From Amoeboaphelidium occidentale (Eukaryota; Aphelidiomycota; Aphelidea), in NCBI GenBank assembly GCA_023515795.1, contig JALGPX010000023.1:74721-113706 (forward strand): a stretch of DNA of 38,986 nucleotides, read 5' to 3'. Below, piece by piece: positions 17,711 through 28,246 of the stretch. Numbering within the stretch: position 1 is the first letter of the stretch; each line of letters opens with the position of its first letter. The position numbers were made by a program, and so were the translations under genes. The notes under the pieces were generated by a model. The model was not told the origin of the DNA. It saw nothing but the letters and a program-made list of their open reading frames with translations, and did no database searches.

Positions 17711-20216
17711 ATGGCCAGCGTTGTCAATAGCATAAGCCACTGCGTATGTGTGCATAATTATCAGGGCAATAGGGTATCTATGATGGAAGTATCGCATTAA
17801 ATACTTGTTTCATGTAGGGCGATGAACTGACTTTACATCCAGGAGAGGTCGTGAAAGTATCCAAGAAAGCTGATGATGGTTGGTGGTATGGACATAAAGT
17901 GCAACCATTGGACGAGAAGAAAGGATGGTTTCCGTCTAACTTCACCGTGGAACCAGAGGGCTTAGTTATAAATACTCAAGGTAACGTTCATGTGACATGT
18001 GATCTCTGACAATCATAGGTCCTTTGAGACATGCTCGTGTTGGTTAGTATCTTTAAGCCCTTCGACATATCTTACTGTTAATAGCTTACGAGTATAAGAG
18101 TCAGGAGGCAGATGAAATGGATTTATATGTTGGAGACATGATCACAGTGATCTTGTCAGAAGAAGACGAGGGATGGTATCGAGGAGTTTGCAATGGCAAA
18201 CTAGGATTATTCCCGGCCAATTTCGTTGTAATGCTACCTAAAAATGATCAAGGTAATGCTCTGCATGTGATGTTGAATCGATTGACTGGATTAGAAAAAC
18301 TCACGACCGCAAAGAAGGAAGATTCTCCAAAGAACAGCGTTATTAAACCGAACGAGATCATGAAAAATTCTATAAAGATGAAGGAACCAGACAGGCGTTC
18401 ATCTTTGGCTCTGTTCGGGGAACAAGCACAAGATGTCCAGAACCAAATGCAACAGTTTCAAGCAATCCCAGAAAAAGGTACTTGGGTCTTTGTTTGAAGG
18501 AATCTTATCAATTAGATACACGTAAAGTTTTATCCAAAGCAGTTGTAACATTCGATTATGTCGCGCAACAACCTGATGAGCTTAACTTGAAGAAAGGTAT
18601 GGTTTTGGATATTGTAGCAAAGGATGAAGAAGGGTATTTTTCGCAAAGATTTTTCTTATTATTAGATGGTGGACTGGTATTACAGAGTCTGGAAATGAGG
18701 GTGTATTCCCATTCAACTTTGTGAAGGAGATCCAAGAGAATTCTGCAGCTGTCGCAACTTCAACTTCCCCCGATAAAAACTCGGAAAAGCCACTTCCAAT
18801 TATTGAAGAGAAACCATTTTCTCCAGGTGTTCCTTCACAGTCAAAACCTGTCGCAACTCGAAAGATATCATCTGGAATGCCGAAGCCAACAATGGACACG
18901 ACTGTTCCACCAGTTATATCTTTGATGAAGCCTTCAATGATTAAGCAAAAGGAAAGCGAATTTGCTTTTAAGCCTCATCATATTCTGAAACCTGTATTGG
19001 GAAGGAGTGCTTCCAACTCGAGTGAAGTTCAAGCTGGAAATTCATCTCCTGCTCCTGCACCAGCGACTGTTTTCCCGAAACCAGTTATAAAGGCAAGATC
19101 TATTCTGCAATTACTAATTTTTAGCCTGGAATGCTGTCCAAGAAGCCTATTCTACAGTCTCCTCCTCAAACGCTAACACCAAAATCATCAAATGATACTT
19201 TGACTGAAGACGCGAAAAGCGACCGTAAGAATTTACCTGAAGCCGCGGACAGCACCAAGACAGAGAAAACAGAGTCTTCCCCAGCAGGAAGTACTTCTAA
19301 TATCGCTCCTGCTGGTATCGCAACTCAAGAAAAAGTCCCTCTTCCTGGATTTGGCGTCATAAACTTGTTCAAAAAGTTGGGAGGAAGTCTTTCTTCTGTC
19401 GATTCGGAACAACCCAAAGAAGCTCCAAAGCTTACACACATAACAAAGTCACGGCCTAACATGTCAAAGAAAAGACCTCCATCGAATATTGCCTCTAAAG
19501 TATTGAAGATAGCGGACGAGCCTGAGAGTAGATCATCAACTATTACAGAAGATAAGGTAGAAGCCTCATCGATAAAATCAAATGCACAGGCAATTCCGGA
19601 ACCCGGTTCAAATTTTGAAGCAGTTTCAACGGCCACTACTACTAGTGCTGATATTGATCTTGACAAAACTTTGACTTTGGATCAACAATTGAAGGACATT
19701 ATAGCTTCTAGCTCTTTGACAAAGGATAGCAATGATTTTCTTAACAGCACTGCTGTTAACGGTCCTCCTCCATTGCCTGGAAACAAGCCTAAGCAAAGCA
19801 ATGACGCTTCCGCTTCTTCAACGGCATCGAATCCAAAGACAAAATCTGACGCATTACCAAAGATTAAGGAAGAATTTTCAGAAACACGTGGCCAGCCTTC
19901 AAAGAAAGAAAATGGTTCGATTTCTTCATCATCAAGCGGAGACTCAGCTCCTACGGCAGTTCCAAGGTCAAATCCATCTGTTGTTGTTAAACAAAGCACT
20001 GAACCAAAGATCAAGATACCAATGAAGACATCAATTCTTGGTCCGATACTACTTCCAGCGTATCCTACTAAAGATTATACTACAGTGGAACTTTACAAGA
20101 TTTTTTATGATGAGATGTTGAGGTTTCGGGAGGAATTGAACGAAAAATTGAAGGACTACGACCAACTCAAACAAGAAGTAGCAGACTTAAGAAAACAACT
20201 AGAGAAAAAGAAATAG
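17711..20216 (+). CDS. CD2AP/CIN85-like scaffold with three SH3 domains and C-terminal coiled coil (759 aa)
   Basis: Seven exons: 17711-17773, 17818-17980, 18019-18042, 18085-18477, 18516-18633, 18666-19092 and 19125-20216, with introns of 44, 38, 42, 38, 32 and 32 bp. Every join restores an SH3 core: GDELTLHPGEVVKV..DGWWYGH..GWFPSNF, DEMDLYVGDMI..GWYRGV..GLFPANF, and DELNLKKGMVL..GWWTGI..GVFPFNF. A long Pro/Ser/Lys-rich region and a terminal coiled coil (YDQLKQEVADLRKQLEKKK) follow. This is the architecture of CD2AP and CIN85 (SH3KBP1), adaptors linking endocytosis, CBL and actin capping protein. Sla1-type adaptors also have three SH3 domains but lack this C-terminus. Exon 3 is 24 bases. The last intron appears to be GC-AG (19093-19124). 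Start 17711 is the only ATG giving a full first SH3. Confidence 0.88.
19093..19124 (+). other. Probable GC-AG intron in the triple-SH3 gene
   Basis: The best join between exons 6 and 7 uses AAAG/GCAAGA at the 5' side and a tactaat branch with tttttag at the 3' side, 32 bp, giving KPVIKPGMLSKKP. The only GT option (GTTATA at 19084, 41 bp) also keeps the frame but has a poor 5' site. Confidence 0.6.
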
Positions 20217-20240
20217 ACATTTTATCTATGCAGTAATCAA

Positions 20241-21839
20241 CTAGATATCTAGCTCGATGTCTACTTCAGCCAATGCTTGATCAAGTGCGTCACAATTTTC
20301 TGCAAGCTTTTTCTCTACTGGAGCTTGAGCTTCAATAGGAGTTAAGTTTCCAGAAGAGTTAGTTATCGGCGTTTCTGGTTCCGCTTCAGCTCTGTTCATG
20401 ACAAGGTCTTGCTCCAAACTCACTTTAATTCTGGCAAAAGGATTCTGAACCTTTCCAGATTTCTGAGCAACTAAACGTTCTTGTCGAGCAAGCATCTCAG
20501 CTTTCCTTCCTTCTTCTAGATTCAACTTGCGGTTCCTCATGTTGAGTTTAGCCCATACATCATTCTTTTTCTGAGTTTCACCTCCAATTGAGGACATGTA
20601 CTCAGGATCCTCGGATTGACGATCAAGTTGTGATATTTGCTCAGCTAGTCGTTTAGAGTCTTCGAATCTTCCCTCAGCTTCTGCCTCTTCTTTCTTTGCG
20701 ATGAGATTAAGTTTATCAATCGCTAAATTTCGAGGCAAAGCAATAGATCGTGCTTTCTCTTCTACGATCTTGTCGATTTCTTCACCTGTGAAAACATGCT
20801 GATTCCTTTCATTTAATTCTTTCTTGTGTCGTTCTAACTCAGAGTATGATGGAAACCGAACCTTTTCAGACTGCATTGTATGTACCCAACGATCAAACTC
20901 GGACTAAAAACATAAATCTTGACGAAATGCGAACGAACCTGTGTAAAGTTTCCATTAGACACAACATCCATTAGAAAAACCTTTTCTGCTTTCCCGTGCT
21001 TCAGTCTCAACGCCTTTCGAGTTGTTTGAGTTCCTAGTTTGTATGTTCTGTGATAATCTGTAACTTCGACGATCTGAGCAACTCTATACTTTTGCTGTTT
21101 CTGTTCATCCATTCCGATCATCAACCGAACAAAGCACCCAATAACAACGTCCTTAAAAAAGGGCGCATAGACCCAATTCTCTAGCTGAGTTCTCGTAACA
21201 CGGGCGGAATTCAATTCGTCAATATTAATCTTAAGTTCATGCCTACCAGAAACATCATCCCCACCATACGACTTTCGAATTCTGTTTTGATAATCTTCAT
21301 CGTCTTCATCTTCGTTATCGCCATCTTTGCCGTAAACTCTCTGCTTTTTAGCCTTTTCCCTCTGCTTTCTCATTTTACTAAGTTCTTTTAATGACTTCTT
21401 CTGCTGCTTCTGCTCAGAGGCACCCTCGCCACCCCTCAAGCGATTTCGAACTTCCATACGTTCTTTAATACGCTGGATTTTCTCGCTTCGTTCAGCCAAG
21501 AACTCTTCTTGCTCCAGGACGGTCATTCCAGCCAATTCAGAGTCTGATGGATCCTTCTCCAGCTCTCGAAGTTCAGCAGCGTCAGGATCATCGTAATAAT
21601 CATCTCCGTAGTCATCCGATTCTTCCTCAGAGGTATTTCCGGGGGCGTATTCTTCTTCTTCGCTATCATCATCAGAAGGTCTCCTTCAAAAACAGTCAGC
21701 TATTCCACTAAAATGAAAGGCACCTCCTCTTCGTCTTTTTAGGCTGCTTTTTCTTCTTCTTCGCAGACTTCTTTGCTGGCTCTTGGTCGTTCTCAATGAC
21801 GTTCAGCAGCTCGTTATCAAAATCGTCGTCGTCACTCAT
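20241..21839 (-). CDS. RTF1: RTF1, Paf1-complex component with Plus3 domain (507 aa)
   Basis: Exons complement(21724-21839), (20939-21683) and (20241-20903) are joined across introns of 40 and 35 bp. The N-terminus is acidic then basic (MSDDDDFDNELL.., KKSAKKKKKQPKK), as in RTF1 of other eukaryotes. The Plus3 domain spans about residues 190-310 and includes ARVTRTQLENWVYAPFFKD, VGxx-like GCFVRLMIG, and YRVAQIVEV; the second join gives NFTQSEFDRW, a family hallmark. The C-terminus is helical with KKNDVWAKLNMRNRKLN. RTF1 tethers the Paf1 complex to Spt5 on elongating RNA polymerase II and stimulates H2B ubiquitylation. It is convergent with the SH3 gene, 24 bp between stops. Confidence 0.94.
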
Positions 21840-21891
21840 CTTTGAATAAAGAATTGTCGCAACTTATCTGCATTTATTTAACTTTCTTGAC

Positions 21892-23016
21892 TTAATACTT
21901 GTAGTCCTTGACATACAAGCTTTCTTTTGCGGAAGCATTAGCACCTGAACCAGTGTATTTTCCTACGGAAGCTTCGCTGTTTGCCTTTGCACGAACCAAC
22001 AATGCCTTCTGTGCAGCTGGAATGCTATCGTCTTTTCCACCCCAAGTCTTCAAAACAGTTGCCTGTAATGCACGGCCGTAAGAAAATGTCAAAGACCATG
22101 GCTTAGGGCCTGGAACACGGTTGATAGCGTTCAAGTGAATTGTAGCTTCCTCTTCACTCTGACCACCAGACAAGAATGTGATGCCAGGAACAGCTGGAGG
22201 AACAGTGCGCTGCAATACAGTAACAGTAGCTAGAGCAATGTCTTCTGGAGTGTACTTTGTCTTGCAGTCTTGACCAGGGCAGACCATGTTTGGTTTCAAA
22301 AGGGTTCCTTCCAAATAGACGTGATGTTGATGCAAACGGTTATAAACGGTTGACAATACCATAGTTGCAACATCAACAGCCTTCTTTAAGTCATGCTCAC
22401 CATCCATAAGAATTTCAGGTTCAACAATTGGGACCAAACCGTTAGCTTGACAAATAGAAGCATAACGAGCCAAGACTTGAGCATTTTCGTCGATTGCTAG
22501 CTGACTTGGTTCATTAGCACCGATTTTCAAGACACAGCGCCACTTTGCAAAACGGGCACCTTCGGCGTAATACTTTGCGCATCTTCCAGCCAAGTCATCC
22601 AAGCCCTGAGTCGTTGTCTCGCCATTTGTACCAGCCAAGTTAACAGTTCCCTTATCAACCTTGATACCAACAATAATTCCAGCATCACGAACAACATCGA
22701 CAAAGCGGCGACCATCTTTAGTCTTCTGGTACAAAGTCTCGTCAAAGAAGATCACACCTCCCAAGTACTGTGACAACTCTACAAAAGTTAACAAGAACTT
22801 TAATCAGTTGTGAAGTTAACCTTTCTTGTCTGCGGTAAATAGAAGCTCACGGTATTTTCTTCTGTTCTCTTCGTTATTCTCGACCTGAATTGGACCAAAA
22901 CGCTTTCCGATTGTTCCTGTGGATTCATCTGCAGCCAAAATTCCCTTTCCGGCTGCGACTATTGCGGCTGCGTTCTTTGCTAATTCTTCGCGAAACTTTT
23001 CTGGAGCTGCTGACAT
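21892..23016 (-). CDS. Class I fructose-bisphosphate aldolase (360 aa)
   Basis: Exons complement(22821-23016) and (21892-22778) flank a 42-bp intron; the join gives [20 protein letters not shown]. Class I features are [18 protein letters not shown], the Schiff-base lysine in GTLLKPNMV (about residue 227), [12 protein letters not shown], and a C-terminal tail ending in tyrosine (YVKDYKY). It cleaves fructose 1,6-bisphosphate in glycolysis without metal. Most fungi use class II aldolase, so a class I enzyme bears on the lineage. An AATAAA is 14 bp past the stop (21873-21878). RTF1 starts 52 bp downstream on the same strand. Confidence 0.97.
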
Positions 23017-23163
23017 TCTTTCTGTGCTTGACCAGTGGGAAATCTGATTTCAGGCGATATCGACAGTCGATCGTTTCGGGCTTGTTTGGAGCATGAACGC
23101 AACTATCAGGAAGGTTCACAATGATAAGCCAAGATATTTCAAAGCAACGCGTTTTATTTAAAG

Positions 23164-23922
23164 TTATTTTTCCTTTTCTTCAGCTTCCTCAAGCAGAATT
23201 TTGGTGTTGTCTTTGTAGTAAAAGTACTGTAAGATCAAAATTGCATTTAAAACAGGACCAGTGCAGCATCCAGCGAGAATATAAGGGTCTGTCCCAACTT
23301 CAAAAATTGTTGTCAAAATTCTACCAATACCCATCAACTGGCCCAGCAACAACATTGTTAATGGAAAGCCGATCGTATGCCTGTTCTTTAAGTTCTGCCA
23401 AATGACGGGAACAATACCAGCCAATGTTAATGGGAAGTTCAAACCAATAAGTTTCTTAAGGGTATTGTCACTCAACCAATTATTATCACACAAAATGCTA
23501 ATTAAATATGGAAACCCAACCCAGATAGTTGATGCAGGAAAGATTCGGTTGGTCAAATAGAAACCACAAGATAGAATAGCCAAGTTCTGAACTATCAAAA
23601 AGTAAAGCTCGCCATAAGCTGATACTGCGATACCAAAGCGCTTGTTGAAGGCATAACCGATTGATTGTGACAAGAGTTCAATTATGAGCATTCTGTACGG
23701 AAGGCCTTCTGCTGTAATTTTACCCTTCTTGCTATCAGCCAAAGAGTATATAAGAGGGAGTTTTAGGATAGGGCTGATCAATATGACTATGATACCAATG
23801 AGTTTCGACAAGAGCAAGTACGATGCACACTGAGTAGCCAAAGCATCAGCAGTAGGATCCAATGGTTGAACATTGAACAGTTTAATAAGAGCGCTATAAC
23901 ATGCATCAGTTAGTAGATCCAT
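23164..23922 (-). CDS. MPDU1: MPDU1/Lec35, mannose-P-dolichol utilisation protein (252 aa)
   Basis: Single exon. The frame is open upstream to 23991 but begins there with GTG; ATG 23922 gives 252 residues, close to human MPDU1 (247). It has two PQ-loop-type repeats with about six or seven membrane segments: ISPILKLPLIYSLADSKKGK with AEGLPYRMLIIELLSQ, and later GFPLTMLLLGQLMGIGRILT, then ILQYFYYKD and an acidic/basic tail. It resides in the ER membrane and is needed for use of dolichol-P-mannose and dolichol-P-glucose by lumenal transferases. It diverges from the glycosyltransferase fusion, with 239 bp between starts. AATAAA lies 5 bp past the stop (23154-23159). Confidence 0.9.
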   Translation of the reverse strand: MDLLTDACYSALIKLFNVQPLDPTADALATQCASYLLLSKLIGIIVILISPILKLPLIYSLADSKKGKITAEGLPYRMLIIELLSQSIGYAFNKRFGIAVSAYGELYFLIVQNLAILSCGFYLTNRIFPASTIWVGFPYLISILCDNNWLSDNTLKKLIGLNFPLTLAGIVPVIWQNLKNRHTIGFPLTMLLLGQLMGIGRILTTIFEVGTDPYILAGCCTGPVLNAILILQYFYYKDNTKILLEEAEEKEK

Positions 23923-24161
23923 TTCGATCGTTGTGAACACACAAGAAGCGACGGAAGATGCAGCCGGAAAATTTGAGTTTGTATGTTTCACGCTTTCAAA
24001 GAGCCTAAAAATTGACTTTAACTCGAATGAATTTCTCCGTTAATGAAGCTTATTGTCTTATGCGTCCGTCTTATTATAGATCACGCACTTTGCAAACAGT
24101 TTTAGTTAGGATCATAATCTTCAATTTCATTATCATAAGGACCATCAAGTGAAAAGTTGTC

Positions 24162-27029
24162 ATGAGCGGATCTAGGGAGGCAGAAAGACGCAGGATACCG
24201 CCAGTGACTGTTAAATATTGTGCTAGCATTACAATTTATGCTGTGATTTCACTTGTGGTCTATATGACCATGATCGCACAGCTTGATCTGTCTCAACCAC
24301 ATCAGAACAGTGTTGGTAACAAGTTGAGATCTCCCTTGTATGGATCTTCTTCAGGAAACCATGATCGCCAAAATCATAATCGTCCTGCGGCAGGACAGAT
24401 AAATACTTCAAGATTTGTGTCGACTTTGGATTGTAGGAATTGGGAGAACCTCTTTTATGTAGAGAACCTTTTTATCATTGATGGGAGCTTTCATGTTTAT
24501 CTTGGTCCTGATGCAATTGTCCCTCCAGAGTGCTGGTTGACATATTCATCCTTTGGTATTGGATCTGGGGGAAAGAGCGCTGTCTTGGATTTGTCGCAAT
24601 TTGATACACCAGATAGCGTTTACAACTACTCAGCTTCATTTAATAATGAGTACACATATGGATACCATCAAAATCCTGTGCCTGCGTTTAGAGATGCTGC
24701 TTCTGACCCTAATCTTGTGCCAATTCACATTCACAGGTCGTTGCCACCTAAACTTGATCAAGACGATATTCAGCTGATCAGAGAACCTTCTGTGATATTC
24801 TCAATTTTATGGGAAAATTTCTTTCGGACTATTTACGCGGGGTTCTCGGCTTGGTGCACATTGATTTCAACGAGGAAGTATTTCCCGGAGCATCATCGTT
24901 TCGTGTTGATGCAACCATCACCAACTAACTTCTTATACCTCTTGGATACCATAACAACGAGTGACATTTTGAATTTTGAGAACTTAAAAGGGGTGGTTAT
25001 ATTTAAAGAAGCTGCGATAGGGCTTAGCAGTACATCTTTCATACCAGAAATTGAACCAGAAAGAAGTTGGTTATGGAGTCACTTAATTCAGTCTTTCTGC
25101 ATCAGAATGTTATCCATAAAATTGAAGTCAAGACTTTTAGGACATAAAAACGGGGAAGAAACTAATTCATGGGCTCGAATACTAAACGAAGTGTCCAAAG
25201 TTAATTTACTTGATCACAAGGGTGATATTCCGGGTAAAATCAAAAGCATGGATAAAATCATACATTCAAATCTTAGAAAGAATAAGAATCTAATTGAAAT
25301 GACCGTCATTGTTCGCAAGAGTGGAAAACGAGGAGTGCTCAATATGCAGGAGATTCTTCAGGCGTTAAAAAAGTATCCAAACGTGCGAATATCTACTTAT
25401 GATTTTGATGATGAGCCTTTTCATCGGCAACTCGAGATTATTGACAGTACAGATATCTTGGTTGGTGTACACGGAGCTGCGTTGTCACATATTGCATTCT
25501 TGCGACCTGGCTCTGCAGTACTTGAAATTTTTCCTTTTGGGTTTAGGAAAACTATTTACCAGTCTCTTGCACGAATGAAAGGCATATCATACTCATTTTG
25601 GCAAAATTCTTACAAAGAAAACACAATATTTCATTGGGAGTATGTTGAAGCTAATCGATTTACAAATACTAGCAAAGAAGTCATTCAGAACAACCCCATA
25701 ATGTGGCATAACATGGATTCCAAAAATTATTACAGGAATCAAGATACAATAGTGAACATTCCAGAATTATTACATGTTCTGAATCATCTTGTCAGAACGC
25801 AAAGCAACCGAGATCGCCATGAAAGCGAGAAATATTTGATGTATCTACCATGGGAACAACTAAATAATCAAGTAATTGGGCTCAAATCGGCTTGCGCTGT
25901 CAGTAAAATGCTGGATAGAACTCTAGTTCTACCATTCGTTGGATTTCCATTCAACAGTTCTGATACCTTTCAACCGCATTTGAACGAATGGTTTCCGTTT
26001 AATCAATTTTTCGATATGGTTACTCTAATTGAAAAGTTGCCATGCAAGTTCATTACCGCAGAGAACTTTCATTCTTTCTATTGGAATAATGAGATTAAAA
26101 CTATGTTCTTTCATAATTTGGATCCTGTCGCAACTACGCGGCAGCAAATGGTGGATTATCTTGTAACCATGTATTTACAAGCACCATCTCATCAAATAAT
26201 TAGTGTTGAACCTGCATTTCATTTATCAAAAGACAGAATAATGCAATTATATGGTAACTCTGACAAGCATACAACATTGTACGTTGGTTCATGTTTTTGG
26301 TTTTACAATTTTGGCTTGAATCCCGTGTATCCCCTTGATAAATTCTATGATTATCTTGATGAAAGCAATTCAAAGATTGATCAATTATACCGCCAGATAT
26401 CAGAGGGAATACAGCCAACGAGGGATATTAAGAATAAGGCTAGAGATTTGTTATCAAAGTTGAAATCACATGGTTCTAAAGTCTTGGCAATCCATGTCCG
26501 TCGAGGGGACTACTATTCCAAATGCAGAAAAGAATGGATAACAAGGCTCAAAGAACCAAATTGGAAAATGTTTCGAGCATGTTACTTAAGTGATCAAGAT
26601 CTTGCATTGATACTTAACAAGAAACTAGAAGAGAACCCAGATTTAGTTATATACATTTCATCAAATGCTCCACCGAGTATCGCAGACATTGCAAAGTATA
26701 AAGCCCAAAGCTCAGCACCTGAAGTCACATCTTTTACAGATTTCTCCGTTGAAACTGGAGATCTGAGCTATGATTTTAGCAAATTATTCGACAATCTTGA
26801 TAAGGAGCATCACTATAAGATATTTTTCTCAACTTCTTTCGAGTTCCAATTTGATAGCATTTACGAAGAGAAGAAGCATAAAAGAGAAATGATTCTGATC
26901 GAACAATGGATGGTTGTCGAAGCAGAACTCTTTCTAGGCAACATATGGAGCTCATTTTCTCGACATATCGCAGAATGGAGGAAGCTTATTGCAAAGAATG
27001 ATGAAGGAACTTCATGGATTTTACTTTGA
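24162..27029 (+). CDS. Type II membrane glycosyltransferase: GT61-like domain plus O-fucosyltransferase-like domain (955 aa)
   Basis: An uninterrupted 955-codon frame, unusually long for an intronless gene here. Residues about 19-40 form a signal anchor after a short basic cytoplasmic tail, as in Golgi/ER enzymes. Residues about 190-490 look like GT61 (EOGT/plant xylosyltransferase family): R..R-type basic motif near MTVIVRKSGKRG, then DILVGVHGAALSH and FLRPGSAVLEIFP. Residues about 555-930 resemble GDP-fucose O-fucosyltransferase/GT65-68-like folds: LPWEQLNNQVIGLKSACAV, LDRTLVLPF, W.PFNQFFD and AIHVRRGDYYSKC (about residue 775), whose HVRRGDY is the GDP-sugar-binding motif. Donor and acceptor sugars cannot be told. 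ALG5 starts 31 bp later. Confidence 0.85.
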   Translation: MSGSREAERRRIPPVTVKYCASITIYAVISLVVYMTMIAQLDLSQPHQNSVGNKLRSPLYGSSSGNHDRQNHNRPAAGQINTSRFVSTLDCRNWENLFYVENLFIIDGSFHVYLGPDAIVPPECWLTYSSFGIGSGGKSAVLDLSQFDTPDSVYNYSASFNNEYTYGYHQNPVPAFRDAASDPNLVPIHIHRSLPPKLDQDDIQLIREPSVIFSILWENFFRTIYAGFSAWCTLISTRKYFPEHHRFVLMQPSPTNFLYLLDTITTSDILNFENLKGVVIFKEAAIGLSSTSFIPEIEPERSWLWSHLIQSFCIRMLSIKLKSRLLGHKNGEETNSWARILNEVSKVNLLDHKGDIPGKIKSMDKIIHSNLRKNKNLIEMTVIVRKSGKRGVLNMQEILQALKKYPNVRISTYDFDDEPFHRQLEIIDSTDILVGVHGAALSHIAFLRPGSAVLEIFPFGFRKTIYQSLARMKGISYSFWQNSYKENTIFHWEYVEANRFTNTSKEVIQNNPIMWHNMDSKNYYRNQDTIVNIPELLHVLNHLVRTQSNRDRHESEKYLMYLPWEQLNNQVIGLKSACAVSKMLDRTLVLPFVGFPFNSSDTFQPHLNEWFPFNQFFDMVTLIEKLPCKFITAENFHSFYWNNEIKTMFFHNLDPVATTRQQMVDYLVTMYLQAPSHQIISVEPAFHLSKDRIMQLYGNSDKHTTLYVGSCFWFYNFGLNPVYPLDKFYDYLDESNSKIDQLYRQISEGIQPTRDIKNKARDLLSKLKSHGSKVLAIHVRRGDYYSKCRKEWITRLKEPNWKMFRACYLSDQDLALILNKKLEENPDLVIYISSNAPPSIADIAKYKAQSSAPEVTSFTDFSVETGDLSYDFSKLFDNLDKEHHYKIFFSTSFEFQFDSIYEEKKHKREMILIEQWMVVEAELFLGNIWSSFSRHIAEWRKLIAKNDEGTSWILL

Positions 27030-27060
27030 TACTTCTTGAAAATCAGCATCGCCGGAGAAT

Positions 27061-28201
27061 ATGTCCTCGCTAGACGACCAAGTTTTTTGTTTCAATTCAA
27101 ACATGATCGCTTGGGTTCTCGCTCTTGCAGGAGTAGTTGCACTTTGTCTCATAGCAGTAACATATCATTCTTCAATATACCCAATTAATCTTGCAAGATT
27201 TTTCTGCTGCTGAACTTTGTGTCCCATGAACCTACGCCATTGAAGCCTCATGAGCGCTATTACATGGATATTCACACAGAGAAGTTGATACATTTCCCAG
27301 CGTTAGAGGATCCTGCTAAATATGTTTTAACATTGCTGATACCGGCTTATAATGAAACTGAAAGGCTGCCGATAATGTTGGAAGCTGCTTTGGATCATTT
27401 GGAGCAGCGTCTCAAAAAGCAGAAGGATTTCACTTATGAAGTTCTTATAGTGGACGACGGAAGCACTGACGATACGACTCAATGCGCTTATGAATTTGCA
27501 AAGAAATGGGAAAAGAAGCATAACAAATCGTTTGATGATAAGCAGCGGGCGTTTCATGTTTTGTCCTGCATGCTGAACAGAGGTAAAGGTGGTGCTGTCA
27601 CACAGGTATGGTTTAATTATGTAAAACTTATGTGCCCAGGGTATGACTTGCGCTGGCGGCAAATTCATTCTAATGGCTGATGCAGATGGTGCAACAGACG
27701 CAAATGATATCAGCAATCTTTTGGACAGATGTATCGAATTGTATGATAGCGGTGAACAAGGGAAATCTTTGCTACTAATTGGATCTCGTGCTCATTTGGT
27801 TCAGACTGATGCAGTCGTAAAGGTGATCACTCCGATGCAAACCTGACAATCTGTAGCGTTCTTTATTACGGAATATTTTAATGTACGGCTTTCATACAGT
27901 TGTATATCTGTTATCATCTTCTGGTGTACGTAAAGTCAAAGATACACAATGTGGTTTCAAGCTGTGCACACGAGAAGCTGCCGCAAAGATCTTTCCCTAC
28001 ATGCACGTCGAAGGCTGGATTTTTGACATTGAAATGTTACACTTGGCATCTCAAAAGAATGTTTACATGGAAGAAATACAAGTGACATGGCATGAAGTAC
28101 CTGGTTCCAAGTTGAACATCATACAAGCGAGCCTTCAAATGGCTTTAGATCTTTTGGTTATACGACTGAATTATATGCTCGGTAGGTGGAGTTTAGGCTA
28201 G
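27061..28201 (+). CDS. ALG5: ALG5, dolichyl-phosphate beta-glucosyltransferase (343 aa)
   Basis: Exons 27061-27156, 27198-27605, 27640-27822 and 27857-28201, with introns of 41, 34 and 34 bp. Exon 1 encodes an N-terminal membrane anchor that continues into exon 2 (ALCLIA/IFLLLNFV). The GT2 fold follows: LIPAYNETERLP, VDDGSTDDTT, the DxD region MADADGATD, GSRAHL, RSLLRNILMYGFH, and DTQCGFKLCTREAA. Known ALG5 transfers glucose from UDP-glucose to dolichol phosphate on the cytosolic ER face, supplying donors for the last steps of lipid-linked oligosaccharide assembly. A five-residue insertion (SSSGV) before RKVKDTQCGF relative to human ALG5 may be real. CDC40 starts 45 bp after its stop. Confidence 0.94.
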
Positions 28202-28246
28202 CAATATAAACGGGTGTCTTTGCAGTTTTCTTTTTACAATTCTGTA

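Noticed and set aside
27921-27960. Hidden intron at the ALG5 SSSGV insertion
   Set aside because: Any in-frame removal deletes conserved residues near DTQCGF.
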